From positions 18,350 to 82,349 of the forward strand of contig NZ_NRTA01000016.1 in assembly GCF_002286735.1 (NCBI RefSeq): a stretch of 64,000 nt of DNA, in the 5' to 3' direction. The notes beneath the pieces are model-generated. The model saw only the letters and a program-made list of their open reading frames with translations, ran no database searches and was not told the origin of the DNA. Shown in pieces: positions 17,967-26,801 of this stretch (positions within the stretch are counted from its first letter, which is position 1; each line of letters opens with the position of its first letter). The stretch comes from Leptolyngbya sp. BC1307 (GTDB lineage Bacteria; Cyanobacteriota; Cyanobacteriia; Phormidesmidales; Phormidesmidaceae). A program made the translations under genes and the position numbers.

Positions 17967-18476
17967 CTATATGCTGACTTCACTGACTTCGCGCGAGATA
18001 AAGTCAAAGGGCTGATCGATGAAGGCAGTCTCTGTAATGCCTGCTTCAGCAGCTTTGTCTTTGACCATTTCTTTCATGATCTGAATGCCTTTGACCGTGG
18101 GCGCGATCGGTACACCCAGAGAGTTATAGGTCTCGCGTAAGCCCTGAAGGACGCGCTCCATCAGCACATCGTTATTCCCGGCGACTAGCGCGTAGGTGCT
18201 GTAGCGCAAATAGTAGTCCATATCTCGCAGGCAGGCAGCGTAGCGCCGGGTCGTGTAGGCGTTGCCACCCGGACGCAGCAGCTCGGGCACTTCTTCAAAC
18301 AGGCGCTTGCCCGCCTCTCTCGAAATCTCAGCGGCGTTAGCACTAATGATTGCCGCCACTTTGACGCGATCTGCGCCAGTGGTGAAATACGACTGCAAAG
18401 ATTCCATGGCAGCACGATCCAGGTAGCGACCTGTGGTGTCGTAATTGCTAATTAAACTGGTGACCGTATCTCGCAT
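17967..18476 (-). CDS. apcF: Allophycocyanin beta-18 subunit (ApcF)
   Basis: A 169-residue phycobiliprotein. MRDTVTSLISNYDTTGRYLD at the start, RPGGNAYTTRRYAACLRDMDYYLRY around the bilin-binding Cys (C-L-R-D), and RVLQGLRETYNSLGVPIAPTVKGIQIMKEMV identify a beta-type allophycocyanin. The tail AFIDQPFDFISREVSEVSI matches the core subunit ApcF rather than ApcB. ApcF pairs with the core-membrane linker ApcE and helps pass energy to the reaction centres. ATG 18476 is chosen because GGGAGAA precedes it at proper distance. The last codons contain a 9-bp tandem duplication (Glu-Val-Ser twice). Five 16-bp repeats lie in its leader. Confidence 0.93.
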   Translation of the reverse strand: MRDTVTSLISNYDTTGRYLDRAAMESLQSYFTTGADRVKVAAIISANAAEISREAGKRLFEEVPELLRPGGNAYTTRRYAACLRDMDYYLRYSTYALVAGNNDVLMERVLQGLRETYNSLGVPIAPTVKGIQIMKEMVKDKAAEAGITETAFIDQPFDFISREVSEVSI

Positions 18477-18530
18477 GAAGTTCTCCCAACGTTGGGCGAC
18501 CAAGTGAGCGCCCGTAAGGTTGTCTGTTTG

Positions 18531-18610
18531 AGGATTTTCTGTCCTAAGGATTTTCTGTCCTAAGGATTTTCTGTCCTAAGGATTTTCTGTCCTAAGGATT
18601 TTCTGCCCTA
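18531..18610. repeat. Five tandem 16-bp repeats upstream of apcF
   Basis: AGGATTTTCTGTCCTA occurs five times in tandem, with one substitution in the last copy (GCCC for GTCC). The junctions read TCCTAAGGA, almost palindromic. The array lies 55-134 bp upstream of the apcF start, in its promoter or leader. Confidence 0.93.
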
Positions 18611-18865
18611 AGGTATATGCCTTGCTCAAGGGCTTAGAACGAATCTAAAACCTTGGAAAGCACAGGCGTCAAAGGGTTTGACTCCCTAGACTTATTACCC
18701 CCAAGTCTACCATGCGGGACAAATCCTCTCATCTCCGCCCCGATTACATAAGTGTTATCGAAGGAAAAGTTTACAATTCACACTCATTCGTACCCATTTG
18801 CAACGTTGGGTTGCACCCACAATCCGATCTGTAAAGGCGATCTAACAAAACTTGTTAAACGTTCG

Positions 18866-18907
18866 GTATATAACGATACAAAATCTGTCAGGCGCTATCC
18901 ATAGGAT
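18866..18907 (+). promoter_or_regulatory. NtcA-activated class II promoter of glnN
   Basis: GTA (18866-18868), eight bases, TAC (18877-18879), exactly 22 bases, then TAGGAT (18902-18907). This is the full consensus GTA-N8-TAC ... N22 ... TA-N3-T of promoters activated by the nitrogen regulator NtcA. It lies 46 bp before the glnN ATG. Nitrogen-starvation induction of glnN is known in cyanobacteria. Confidence 0.9.
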
Positions 18908-18952
18908 CAATACACCTCTATGGCCTCCGAAACACTTAGGAATTGAAGAATT

Positions 18953-21139
18953 ATGACCGGAAACGAATCGCGCGTTCAAGCAATTTACGAGATTACCAAC
19001 CGGGAACCCATCGCTGTCAAAGAGCCTGAGAAGCTAGAAGACCTCTGGGCCTCAAACGTCTTCAGCCTAAATAAGATGCAGGCGAGCCTTCCTAAGCAAG
19101 TTTTCAAGTCAGTTAAGAAGACGATTCAATCGGGTGAAAAACTAGACCCTTCAGTGGCAGATGCGGTCGCTGGCGCTATGCGCGACTGGGCAATTTCTAA
19201 AGGCGCTATGTACTATGCCCATGTTTTTTATCCGCTCACTGGCCTCACCGCCGAAAAGCACGACGGCTTTATTTCACCCCAGGGCAATGGGGATGTCATT
19301 TCAGAATTTTCGGGCAAGCTGCTGATTCAAGGAGAGCCTGACGGTTCGTCTTTTCCCAATGGCGGCATCCGCGATACGTTTGAAGCTAGAGGCTACACCG
19401 GTTGGGATGTGACTAGCCCGGCCTACATTCTAGAGACTGAGCAGGGCGCGACGCTATGCATTCCTACGGTCTTTATCTCCTGGACAGGCGAAGCGCTCGA
19501 TAAGAAGACGCCGCTGCTGCGCTCGATTTCTGTCGTTGACAAAGCCTCTAAGCGCTTGCTGAAGCTGCTAGGCTCCAACAACATTGCAACTGTTAGCTCT
19601 AGCTGCGGCGCTGAGCAAGAGTATTTCTTGATTGATGCTAACTTTGCCAATACTCGGCCCGATATTTTGCTAGCGGGTCGGACACTGTTTGGTAAGCCGC
19701 CTGCGAAGGGTCAGCAGTTTGATGACCATTACTTTGGTGCGATTCCAGCTCGGGTGCAGGCATACATGCACGATGTCGAAGAAAAGCTCTACAAGCTAGG
19801 CATTCCGGCTAAGACTCGTCACAACGAGGTGGCTCCTGGACAGTTTGAGATTGCCCCGGTTTTTGAATCTGCCAACGTTGCCAGCGACCATCAGCAGATG
19901 ATCATGACGACGCTGCGCGATACGGCCAAGCAACATGGCTTTGTTTGCCTGCTGCACGAAAAACCCTTTGCTGGGATCAATGGCTCTGGTAAGCATGTCA
20001 ACTGGTCAATTGGTAACTCCACTCAGGGCAATCTGCTAGACCCCGGTGATACGCCCGAGGAGAACCTGCAGTTTTTAGCCTTTTGCGGCGCGGTGATTCG
20101 TGGCGTTCATATGTATGGTCCGCTGATGCGGGCGGTGATTGCCACAGCGAGTAACGATCACCGGTTGGGAGCAAATGAAGCGCCCCCGGCGATTATGTCT
20201 GTGTATTTGGGCAGCCAGCTAGAAGAAATCTTTAATCAGATTAAAGACGGTGACCTGAAGGGCTCTAGCCATAAGGGTGTGATGCAGTTGGGCGTGGATG
20301 TGCTGCCGCCTCTGACTAAGGATGCGGGCGATCGCAACCGCACTTCCCCATTCGCCTTTACCGGCAACCGCTTTGAGTTCCGCGCTGTAGGCTCTAGCCA
20401 GTCAGTCTCTGGCCCGTTAATTGCGCTGAACACCATGATGGCTGATTCGCTTGGCTGGATTTCCGATCAGCTAGAGGCCAAGTTGGGCGATCGCAAAGCA
20501 GGCCCCGAAGAAGTCGGTCAGCTGATTCAGCCGATTCTCCAAGACATCATGAGCAAGCACGGCTCGGCTGTATTTGGTGGCAATGGCTACTCTGAAGAAT
20601 GGCACACCGAGGCAGTTGAGCAGCGCGGGTTACTCAATATTCCGACGACGGCTGATGCCCTCCCCTTCCTGAAAGATCCGATCATCAAAACGCTGTTTGA
20701 AAGTACGGGTGTGCTCTCGCCTACTGAGCTAGAAAGCCGCTTTGAAGTATACGCCGAGCAGTACATTCTGTTCATTGATGTGGAAGCGAAGCTGGTGACT
20801 GATATGGCTAAGACCTTGATTTACCCGGCGGTGATGCGCCATCTGAGTGAGTCGGCTGGGGCGATCGCCAACCTTAGCGAAATCGGCATCAGCGTTGATA
20901 AATCCAGCGTCGAAAAGGTAGCAGGCCTGGCTAAAACTCTCTTAGAGGGAGCCAATGAGCTAGAGACCGCCGTGCAAAAGCACGACTTTGACTCAGTCGA
21001 AGACCATATGCAGTACTGTGCAACGACCCTGCGCAGCATGATGGACAGCGTGCGCGAAGCTGTCGACACCCTAGAAGGCGAAGTGGCTGACGATCTCTGG
21101 CCTTTGCCTACCTACGAAGAGATGCTCTTCATCAAGTAG
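18953..21139 (+). CDS. glnN: Type III glutamine synthetase (GlnN)
   Basis: A 728-residue glutamine synthetase of the large GSIII class, far longer than GlnA (~470). GSIII-typical N-terminal text ([33 protein letters not shown]) precedes the catalytic domain. That domain holds [54 protein letters not shown] and [24 protein letters not shown], which contribute metal, ammonium and ATP binding residues. It joins ammonium to glutamate. A consensus NtcA promoter lies upstream, so expression should rise under nitrogen deficiency. A strong terminator follows the gene. AGGAATT before the ATG supports the start. Confidence 0.96.
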   Translation: MTGNESRVQAIYEITNREPIAVKEPEKLEDLWASNVFSLNKMQASLPKQVFKSVKKTIQSGEKLDPSVADAVAGAMRDWAISKGAMYYAHVFYPLTGLTAEKHDGFISPQGNGDVISEFSGKLLIQGEPDGSSFPNGGIRDTFEARGYTGWDVTSPAYILETEQGATLCIPTVFISWTGEALDKKTPLLRSISVVDKASKRLLKLLGSNNIATVSSSCGAEQEYFLIDANFANTRPDILLAGRTLFGKPPAKGQQFDDHYFGAIPARVQAYMHDVEEKLYKLGIPAKTRHNEVAPGQFEIAPVFESANVASDHQQMIMTTLRDTAKQHGFVCLLHEKPFAGINGSGKHVNWSIGNSTQGNLLDPGDTPEENLQFLAFCGAVIRGVHMYGPLMRAVIATASNDHRLGANEAPPAIMSVYLGSQLEEIFNQIKDGDLKGSSHKGVMQLGVDVLPPLTKDAGDRNRTSPFAFTGNRFEFRAVGSSQSVSGPLIALNTMMADSLGWISDQLEAKLGDRKAGPEEVGQLIQPILQDIMSKHGSAVFGGNGYSEEWHTEAVEQRGLLNIPTTADALPFLKDPIIKTLFESTGVLSPTELESRFEVYAEQYILFIDVEAKLVTDMAKTLIYPAVMRHLSESAGAIANLSEIGISVDKSSVEKVAGLAKTLLEGANELETAVQKHDFDSVEDHMQYCATTLRSMMDSVREAVDTLEGEVADDLWPLPTYEEMLFIK

Positions 21140-21199
21140 GTCAAATCCTCTAAATTCTGAAGCTGCTGGCCTCTGAAAAGCGGTCAGTCGGTTTTACAC

Positions 21200-21240
21200 A
21201 AAAGAAGTCGCCTGTTAGCAGGGGGCTTCTTTTGTTTTTT
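21200..21240 (+). terminator. Rho-independent terminator of glnN
   Basis: AAAAGAAG-TCGCCTG and CAGGGGG-CTTCTTTT form a long stem with a TTAG loop, followed by GTTTTTT. It sits 60 bp after the glnN stop and separates it from the methyltransferase gene. Confidence 0.85.
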
Positions 21241-21366
21241 GCTCTAGTCGCTTGGCAGCTTTTACACAGCTTTCTATCTATCGGCTCCCACAACTTTCGT
21301 AACACTCTTTTACAATAGAGAAACAATTTCCTCATAACTAAGCTGCGCTCAGACTCGATACCTCTT

Positions 21367-22476
21367 ATGCCAGACACTCTCACACCAGACACTCTCACAC
21401 CAGACACTCTCACACCAGATACCCTCACAAAGATCGCCTACCAGACATTTCAGCAGGGCAAGCAGGTTTTTGGCTTTGCCCACAAGACCCTCAGTACCCG
21501 CATCTTGAACACGATGTCACCCAAAGAGCGGGAAGAGCCTAACCCGCTCACGCCAGAGATGATTCAGAGCATTCAGGCTCGCATCAACGACCTGCTCGAA
21601 GTCGATTGGCAGGACGCTGAAAATGGCGTATATCCCAAGTGGTCCCTGTTTGAAAATCGCTGGAATGACTTTTTTCGCTACTACCCCGAAATGTGCCTCG
21701 ACCTGCTCGGCATCTGGGAGCGGGCTAACGGTAAGCGCTACCAGGAATTCAGCGATGGCATCAATACAGAGGGCTATCCGGCCTACTACGTTCAAAACTT
21801 TCACCACCAAACTGACGGCTACTTTAGCGACACCTCTGCCAATCTTTACGACTTACAGGTAGAGGTGCTCTTTAACGGTACTGCCGACCCCATGCGTCGC
21901 CGCATTTTAGCGCCGCTGAAGCAGCATTTGAGTACAGTGCCCGCTGAGAATACACCTCAGCCGCTAAAGGTATTGGATATTGCCTGTGGCACTGGCAACA
22001 GTCTGAAGCTGATCAATCAGTCTATGCCTGAAGCTGCTCTCTACGGCGTCGATCTTTCCCCGGCGTATCTGCGCAAGGCGAATGAGAACCTGACTGACGT
22101 AAAAGGCACTCCCGCCCAGCTGATTCAAGCAAATGGCGAGCAGTTGCCCTTTGTAGACGAGTTTTTTGAAGCGACGACCAGCACGTTTCTCTTTCACGAG
22201 CTGCCAGCGGAGGCGCGTCAAAACGTCATTAACGAAGCTTACCGAGTGACCAAGCCCGGCGGCATCTTTGTCATTTGCGACTCAATTCAAAAACTGGATA
22301 CGCCTGAGCTTGAACCGATGATGGAAAACTTCCCGGCGATCTTCCACGAGCCCTACTACCGGAACTACATTTCTGATGACATGGTGAACCGACTGGAAAC
22401 AGCTGGCTTTACCGATGTCAAAACCCATAACCACTTTATGAGTAAGTATTGGGTGGCCTATAAGCCCGCCGCTTGA
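21367..22476 (+). CDS. Class I SAM-dependent methyltransferase
   Basis: A 369-residue protein. The C-terminal half is a Rossmann methyltransferase: KVLDIACGTGNSLKLINQS is motif I, ALYGVDLSPAYLRKA holds the acidic residue of motif II, QANGEQLPFVDEFFEATTS is motif III/IV and RVTKPGGIFVICDS motif VI. The N-terminal ~170 residues are a cyanobacteria-type extension with ENRWNDFFRYYPEMCLDLL. The substrate is unknown. The first residues are four copies of Pro-Asp-Thr-Leu-Thr from a 15-bp repeat, so the true start might be downstream (about residue 21). Its last 19 bp overlap the 3' end of trpF on the other strand. Confidence 0.88.
   Translation: MPDTLTPDTLTPDTLTPDTLTKIAYQTFQQGKQVFGFAHKTLSTRILNTMSPKEREEPNPLTPEMIQSIQARINDLLEVDWQDAENGVYPKWSLFENRWNDFFRYYPEMCLDLLGIWERANGKRYQEFSDGINTEGYPAYYVQNFHHQTDGYFSDTSANLYDLQVEVLFNGTADPMRRRILAPLKQHLSTVPAENTPQPLKVLDIACGTGNSLKLINQSMPEAALYGVDLSPAYLRKANENLTDVKGTPAQLIQANGEQLPFVDEFFEATTSTFLFHELPAEARQNVINEAYRVTKPGGIFVICDSIQKLDTPELEPMMENFPAIFHEPYYRNYISDDMVNRLETAGFTDVKTHNHFMSKYWVAYKPAA
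21370..21429 (+). repeat. Four tandem 15-bp repeats at the methyltransferase start
   Basis: CCAGACACTCTCACA is present four times directly after the ATG; copy four has two substitutions. It encodes Pro-Asp-Thr-Leu-Thr repeats and keeps the reading frame. Confidence 0.93.
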
Positions 22477-23117
22477 GCAGACTTGATTTGGTCGAATAGC
22501 TGACGGACTTTTTGTAAGTCTTTATCTCCCGGTGACCTCTCTACCCCGCTAGAGAGGTCGATGCCGTTTGGAGAGAGCTGAGCAAGAGCGCTGAGCACAT
22601 TGTCTGGTGTGAGCCCACCTGCCAGGAACCAGGGGCGATTTGGGGCGAATGTCTGCAAGGTCGGCCAGTCTAGCGTTCTACCGGTGCCGCCTAGCTGGTC
22701 AGGATGGTAAGCATCTAGCAAAAGCGCATCTACGTCAGGTTCGTAGCTGAGCGCAGTATCTAAATCGGCAGCAGCGCGAATTCGCAGCGCTTTGACCAAT
22801 TTAATATGGGGTAAGCCAGCGGCTATGAGGGCATCACGCAGCAGCTGACAGGCGGCTGGCGTTTCGTCGCCATGCAGTTGGACGGTGCTCAGCCCCGCAG
22901 TCTTAACAGCGGCGACGATGTCTGATAGCGGCGCATTGGCAAATACCCCGAAGTGCTGAACTTTGGGCAGGGCGGTAGTAATAGGCGCAATTTTTTCCGG
23001 GGGGATATAGCGGGGCGATCGCGCCACACAAACATAGCCTAGTGCTGTCGCGCCTAAGCGAGCTATAGCCTGCCCCTGCTCCACCTGAGTAATCCCACAA
23101 ATCTTCACCTGGAGCAT
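22458..23117 (-). CDS. trpF: Phosphoribosylanthranilate isomerase (TrpF)
   Basis: A 219-residue TIM-barrel enzyme of tryptophan synthesis. It converts phosphoribosyl-anthranilate to the carboxyphenylamino-deoxyribulose phosphate. The opening VKICGITQVEQG, GVFANAPLSDI, TVQLHGDE, LLLDAYHPDQLGGTGRTLDW, FLAGGLTPDNV and GIDLSSGVERSPGDKD cover all classical TrpF motifs, including the catalytic Cys in KICGIT and the Asp in LLLDAY. The length is normal. It is convergent with the methyltransferase and overlaps it by 19 bp at the 3' ends; the M50 protease gene diverges from it. Confidence 0.96.
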   Translation of the reverse strand: MLQVKICGITQVEQGQAIARLGATALGYVCVARSPRYIPPEKIAPITTALPKVQHFGVFANAPLSDIVAAVKTAGLSTVQLHGDETPAACQLLRDALIAAGLPHIKLVKALRIRAAADLDTALSYEPDVDALLLDAYHPDQLGGTGRTLDWPTLQTFAPNRPWFLAGGLTPDNVLSALAQLSPNGIDLSSGVERSPGDKDLQKVRQLFDQIKSAQAAGL

Positions 23118-23307
23118 GTCATTCCTTTTGATCTACCTCGCTTCAGATTGCCGAATCCATCAGCATAGCCGGTTATCCACAAAGGCCGCAGCCTCTGGCC
23201 AATCCATAGAGTCGGTACAATACAGATAACTCTTTAATATCGGGCTTTAGTTGGGCTTTAACAGGCGCTGACTCGCCCTTTTTGACCTGTATCGAAGGAT
23301 ATCGCTT

Positions 23308-24516
23308 ATGCAATCTGGTTGGCGAGTGGGCTCTCTTTTTAACATCCCGCTATTTATTGACAATTCCTGGTTTTTCGTGGTGCTGCTGATCACCTTTTTA
23401 CAGGGCAGCGACCCCGAATGGAAAACCCTGGTTGGGCCACTTGGCGCTTATGGTGCGGGGCTGCTCCTAGCCCTTTTACTCTTTGCCTCGGTGCTGGCAC
23501 ATGAGCTAGGTCATAGCCTGGTAGCGCGCTCTCAGGGCATTACTGTCAAATCTATTAAGCTATTTTTGTTTGGCGGGGTCGCTTCGATTGAGCGCGAGTC
23601 AAAAACGCCGGGCGAGGCTTTTCAGGTGGCGATCGCTGGGCCTGCGGTCAGCTTAGCGCTATTTTTCGCTCTGAGCCTGGTTGGCAATATCTCAGTGCTG
23701 CCGGTGATTGCCAGCCGAATTGCCATTAGCGTGGCGCAAACTAACTTAGTGCTGGCGCTGTTTAATCTGATTCCGGGCCTCCCGCTAGACGGTGGCCAAA
23801 TCTTTAAAGCAGCCGTATGGAAAGCCAGTAACAACCGGGCCAAAGGCGTCCGCTGGGCCGCTAAGTCTGGGCAGGTAGTGGGTTGGCTGGCAATTTCTCT
23901 GAGCCTGCTGGCTTTCTTCTTCTCTGGCAATCTCAGTTTGCTATGGCCTGCGCTCATCGGCCTTTTCATCTTGCGCAATGCCGGAGCCTACACCCGCATG
24001 AACGATTTGCAAGAAGGGCTAACCAAGCTTAAGGTCAGCGATGCCACTGTTCGGGACTTTCGCGTGCTCGATGCCGACATGTCTTTGCGGGAGTTTGCCG
24101 ATGAATGTCTGCTGCAAGATAAGCAGGCCACTCCGCTGTACTTTGCCGCTTCTGACGGGCGCTATCGCGGCTTGGTCTCGCTCGAAGACTTGCGGCAGGT
24201 GGAGCGCAGTCAGTGGGAAACTCGTAGTTTGCACAGCATTGCCCGCCCGCTGCTAGAGATTCCACATGTGGGCGAAGAAACGGCACTGGTCGATGCGATC
24301 AGGCTGATGGAGCAGCAGAAAATAGACCGGCTGACCGTCTTGACGCCTGCTGATGCTGTCGCAGGTACGCTAGATCGCGGCGAGATCGTGCGAGCGCTGG
24401 CAAAGCAGCTGAAATTCCCTATCTCTGAAGCGATTATCCAGAAGATCAAGCAAGAAGGCACTTACCCAGCCGGGCTGCAGCTAGGGGCGGTCGCTCAGTC
24501 TATTGAACAGGCTTAG
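23308..24516 (+). CDS. Site-2 protease family (M50) metalloprotease with CBS domains
   Basis: A 402-residue intramembrane protease. HELGH lies at 65-69 in the second TM segment, and NLIPGLPLDGGQIFKA supplies the distal Asp of the M50B active site. Several TM segments cover residues 1-225. The C-terminal part (about 245-385) has a CBS-pair layout (YFAASDGRYRGLVSLEDLRQV and DRLTVLTPADAVAGTLDRGEIVRALA), which usually senses adenine nucleotides. The start MQSGWRVGSLFNIPLFIDNSW is typical of this family. The substrate is unknown; such enzymes often free membrane-bound regulators. A Uma2 gene follows on the same strand. Confidence 0.92.
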   Translation: MQSGWRVGSLFNIPLFIDNSWFFVVLLITFLQGSDPEWKTLVGPLGAYGAGLLLALLLFASVLAHELGHSLVARSQGITVKSIKLFLFGGVASIERESKTPGEAFQVAIAGPAVSLALFFALSLVGNISVLPVIASRIAISVAQTNLVLALFNLIPGLPLDGGQIFKAAVWKASNNRAKGVRWAAKSGQVVGWLAISLSLLAFFFSGNLSLLWPALIGLFILRNAGAYTRMNDLQEGLTKLKVSDATVRDFRVLDADMSLREFADECLLQDKQATPLYFAASDGRYRGLVSLEDLRQVERSQWETRSLHSIARPLLEIPHVGEETALVDAIRLMEQQKIDRLTVLTPADAVAGTLDRGEIVRALAKQLKFPISEAIIQKIKQEGTYPAGLQLGAVAQSIEQA

Positions 24517-24558
24517 AATGAGGAAACGCTGACTCAAGCGTAGGACGGAGGAATCTGG

Positions 24559-25146
24559 ATGACGGTCACTACCCAAAAACTCACTTTTGAGGAATACCTT
24601 GCCTACGAGGATGGTACTGATACTCGCTATGAGCTGGTTGATGGAAAACTGAAAGCGATGAGCGTAGGGACGGGTATACATGCGCTCATTATTAATTTTT
24701 TAGCTGAGCAGTTTAAGTTAGTGCTTGCCGAATGGGATGAACCACACAAGGCGATGTCGGGTGCCATTGGCGTGCGATCGCCCCGGAGCGGGCGTCAAAA
24801 CACATCGCGCATTCCGGGTATCACAGTCCTGCCACTCGCTCAGGCTAAATCAATGATCGGCAGAGAAGCCGTTATTGACTTCAACGAGCCACCGCCGCTA
24901 CTAGTCGTTGAAGTGGTCAGCCCCTCTACCAAAACTGAGGACTATTGGGCAAAACGCCCAGAATACGACATTCTAGAGATCCCAGAGTATTGGATTGTCG
25001 ATCCGTTGAGTGAGCAAATCACGATTTTCGTTGCAGAAGACAGCCTGTATACCCCTCACGAATTTCGCGGCGAAGAGAAAATTCAGTCGCCGACATTCCG
25101 CAGCCTCAGTCTGACAGCCGCTCAAGTTTTGGCGGGTGGCCTGTAG
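24559..25146 (+). CDS. Uma2 family endonuclease-like protein
   Basis: A 195-residue protein with a PD-(D/E)XK fold of the Uma2 (DUF820) family, which is strongly expanded in cyanobacteria. It starts TFEEYLAYEDGTDTRYELVDGKL, with the Glu of ELVDG. The core ...PPLLVVEVVSPSTKTEDYWAKRPEYDILEIPEYWIVDP carries the E-V-V-S-P-S and the following K. The cellular role of the family is poorly known; transposon-related or DNA-processing functions have been proposed. The last 41 bases overlap the 3' end of the lipoate ligase gene on the opposite strand. Confidence 0.9.
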   Translation: MTVTTQKLTFEEYLAYEDGTDTRYELVDGKLKAMSVGTGIHALIINFLAEQFKLVLAEWDEPHKAMSGAIGVRSPRSGRQNTSRIPGITVLPLAQAKSMIGREAVIDFNEPPPLLVVEVVSPSTKTEDYWAKRPEYDILEIPEYWIVDPLSEQITIFVAEDSLYTPHEFRGEEKIQSPTFRSLSLTAAQVLAGGL

Positions 25147-25861
25147 ACGCGCAGTGTATCTCTATGGCAGTGAGCGGCTGCACGGCGAAAGCAACACCCA
25201 ATATCTCTTGAGCCGCCTGTGCCAAAACAGTCACAATCTCATTCATCCCCTCTGCTGTGAGGACTGATTTTAGTATATTTGGCGGCACAATCTTTTCATC
25301 AAATACTCGCTCAAATAGCTCGCTGTCTGGGCGAAGTCGCATAGAGCCATGTTGCAGGACGCAGCCGTCACGGTAAACCTGAGCGCTGCCAATCAGCTTG
25401 TAGCCATCGTGCATGACCAAATCAGCGGCGGTTGCAGTGCCAAAGCAGTTGGGCTTGTGAATATAGCCCCGCCCGGCTGCGCCAAAGGTCAGCTCTACGC
25501 CTAATCTCTGCCATCCCTCAATTAAAAACTGGCAGAGCTGCCGGTAGATTTCTCTACGCGATCCGCTCAAGCCTGAGGTAATCAGCGCATAGGTAAGGTC
25601 GCCCTGATGCAGCACGGCGCGGCCCCCGGTAGGTCTGCGCACGAGGTCAAGCGGTTGGCCCTGCCACTGCAAAGTATTCCAGAAGTCGGGAAACTGACGC
25701 TGGTGATAGCCGAGAGAGATAGTGGGCGATCGCCACGTATAAAACCGCAAACACGATGGCTGCAACCCCTTCACATGCTGATCGAGCAGCCAGCTATCGA
25801 TCGCCATGTGCTCAGCACCTGTGCCCTCATACACCGGCAGCAATCGCCAGGGGTCAGGCAT
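25106..25861 (-). CDS. Lipoate/octanoate-protein ligase family protein (BPL/LplA/LipB fold)
   Basis: A 251-residue enzyme. Family motifs: AEHMAIDSWLLDQH near the start, LRFYTWRSPTISLGYHQ, VRRPTGGRAVLHQGDLTYAL (the conserved RR..GG.A..H segment) and KLIGSAQVYRDGCVLQHGSMRL with the conserved lysine. It should transfer octanoyl or lipoyl groups to E2 or GcvH domains. I cannot decide between LplA-like ligase and LipM-like octanoyltransferase. Its ATG overlaps the stop of the small membrane-protein gene upstream (ATGCCTGA), so the two are probably translated from one message. It overlaps the Uma2 gene by 41 bp at the 3' end. Confidence 0.88.
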   Translation of the reverse strand: MPDPWRLLPVYEGTGAEHMAIDSWLLDQHVKGLQPSCLRFYTWRSPTISLGYHQRQFPDFWNTLQWQGQPLDLVRRPTGGRAVLHQGDLTYALITSGLSGSRREIYRQLCQFLIEGWQRLGVELTFGAAGRGYIHKPNCFGTATAADLVMHDGYKLIGSAQVYRDGCVLQHGSMRLRPDSELFERVFDEKIVPPNILKSVLTAEGMNEIVTVLAQAAQEILGVAFAVQPLTAIEIHCASTGHPPKLERLSD

Positions 25862-26144
25862 CGTTAGGCAGGGGTCTGGTTGGGCGTTTTAGGAGCGATC
25901 GCACCAGCCAAACAAAGAGAATCGCCTCTAGCACACCTGACGCTATTGAATAAAGAGGGTAGTAGCTAGGGCTGACCTGAGGCAGAATCACTACTGGGAA
26001 TACGACGCTCGCTACAACGTATATTCCATAGAAAATTGGCGCTAGCTTGTGAGTGCGGACATATGCCCAGACCAAAAAGCCCACCTTTGCAAAAAGACAG
26101 GCAGCACCCAAAACCAGCGCAGCATAGGCAGTTATAAAATCCAT
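25854..26144 (-). CDS. Small conserved membrane protein (96 aa)
   Basis: A 96-residue protein with three probable TM segments (about 5-27, 33-53 and 65-84) and a basic C-terminus (LLKRPTRPLP). No family recognised. The stop codon lies inside the start of the lipoate ligase gene (8-bp overlap), which implies a shared transcript and possibly translational coupling. Upstream, the YbjN-like gene ends 24 bp before its start, so three genes may form an operon. The function is unknown. Confidence 0.7.
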   Translation of the reverse strand: MDFITAYAALVLGAACLFAKVGFLVWAYVRTHKLAPIFYGIYVVASVVFPVVILPQVSPSYYPLYSIASGVLEAILFVWLVRSLLKRPTRPLPNDA

Positions 26145-26168
26145 AGAGTGGCTGAGTATTAAGAGCGG

Positions 26169-26657
26169 TTAGGTTGCCGGATAGTCCTTCAGCAGCACCT
26201 CGTCATTTTCATCGGCAATTGAAGCCACGATTGTCATCAGCCGGGAAATTTCGCTGGCGTTGATATCTTTAAGCGTGCGTGAGGCAAACACCACTACGTT
26301 TTGATCAAGTAGGCCAAAGCAGGCTTCAAAGGTGCCGCCACAGTTTAGCTCTAGCAAGCGGCGCATCATATCGGCTTCGTTTTGTACCGGCAGCTTGTGT
26401 ACTGGCGACCAGGTTGTCAGCGTATCATCATCCGTTTCGCCCGTCAGCTGCACAAATACATCCACCGTGCCGTATTTAAACTTCCACAGGTAGCCATCTT
26501 CTGAATGGTTAACCATCGCGGTACCTTCTTGCTCCAGGCTGGAAATGACCGTTTCGATCACTTCTACATGGCCAGCAGTCATTGACGTTTCGCTATCTCC
26601 ATCTGAAAAAGCCGAAAAAGCTGGAGCGGTCGGTGCGTCAGTTGTCATAGCGGTCAT
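26169..26657 (-). CDS. YbjN-domain protein
   Basis: A 162-residue acidic soluble protein. VEVIETVISSLEQEGTAMV, WKFKYGTVDVFVQL, LPVQNEADMMRRLLELNCGGTFEACFGLLDQNVVVFASRTLKDINASEISRLMTIVASIADENDE reads as a cyanobacterial YbjN/DUF1821-like chaperone-fold protein related to type III secretion chaperones. The actual role is unknown. The N-terminal ~25 residues are low complexity; a later Met (about residue 26) could be the true start. It is followed on the same strand by a small membrane protein and the lipoate ligase. Confidence 0.68.
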   Translation of the reverse strand: MTAMTTDAPTAPAFSAFSDGDSETSMTAGHVEVIETVISSLEQEGTAMVNHSEDGYLWKFKYGTVDVFVQLTGETDDDTLTTWSPVHKLPVQNEADMMRRLLELNCGGTFEACFGLLDQNVVVFASRTLKDINASEISRLMTIVASIADENDEVLLKDYPAT

Positions 26658-26756
26658 TCACATAAAAAATAAACAGAATACCCCCAACTCTATCGCTGGT
26701 TTTCGCAAAAGAAAAGCACCCAGCGAAGCAGTCGCACTACACTACGCACCGCCCGT

Positions 26757-26801
26757 TTAGCAGTCGGCAAATTAGTAGCTGGCAACTTAGTAGTTGGCGA
26801 A
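26757..26801. repeat. Three tandem 15-bp copies of the folE 3' end
   Basis: TTAGCAGTCGGCAAA, TTAGTAGCTGGCAAC and TTAGTAGTTGGCGAA follow each other. The last is the final five codons of folE on the minus strand (Phe-Ala-Asn-Tyr-stop); the other two are diverged copies beyond the stop. Each copy repeats an in-frame TAA. Confidence 0.85.

Noticed and set aside
18531..18610. CRISPR array (also considered for 46151-46439)
   Set aside because: Repeats are directly joined or diverged without unique spacers, units are too short or too variable, and no cas gene is near.
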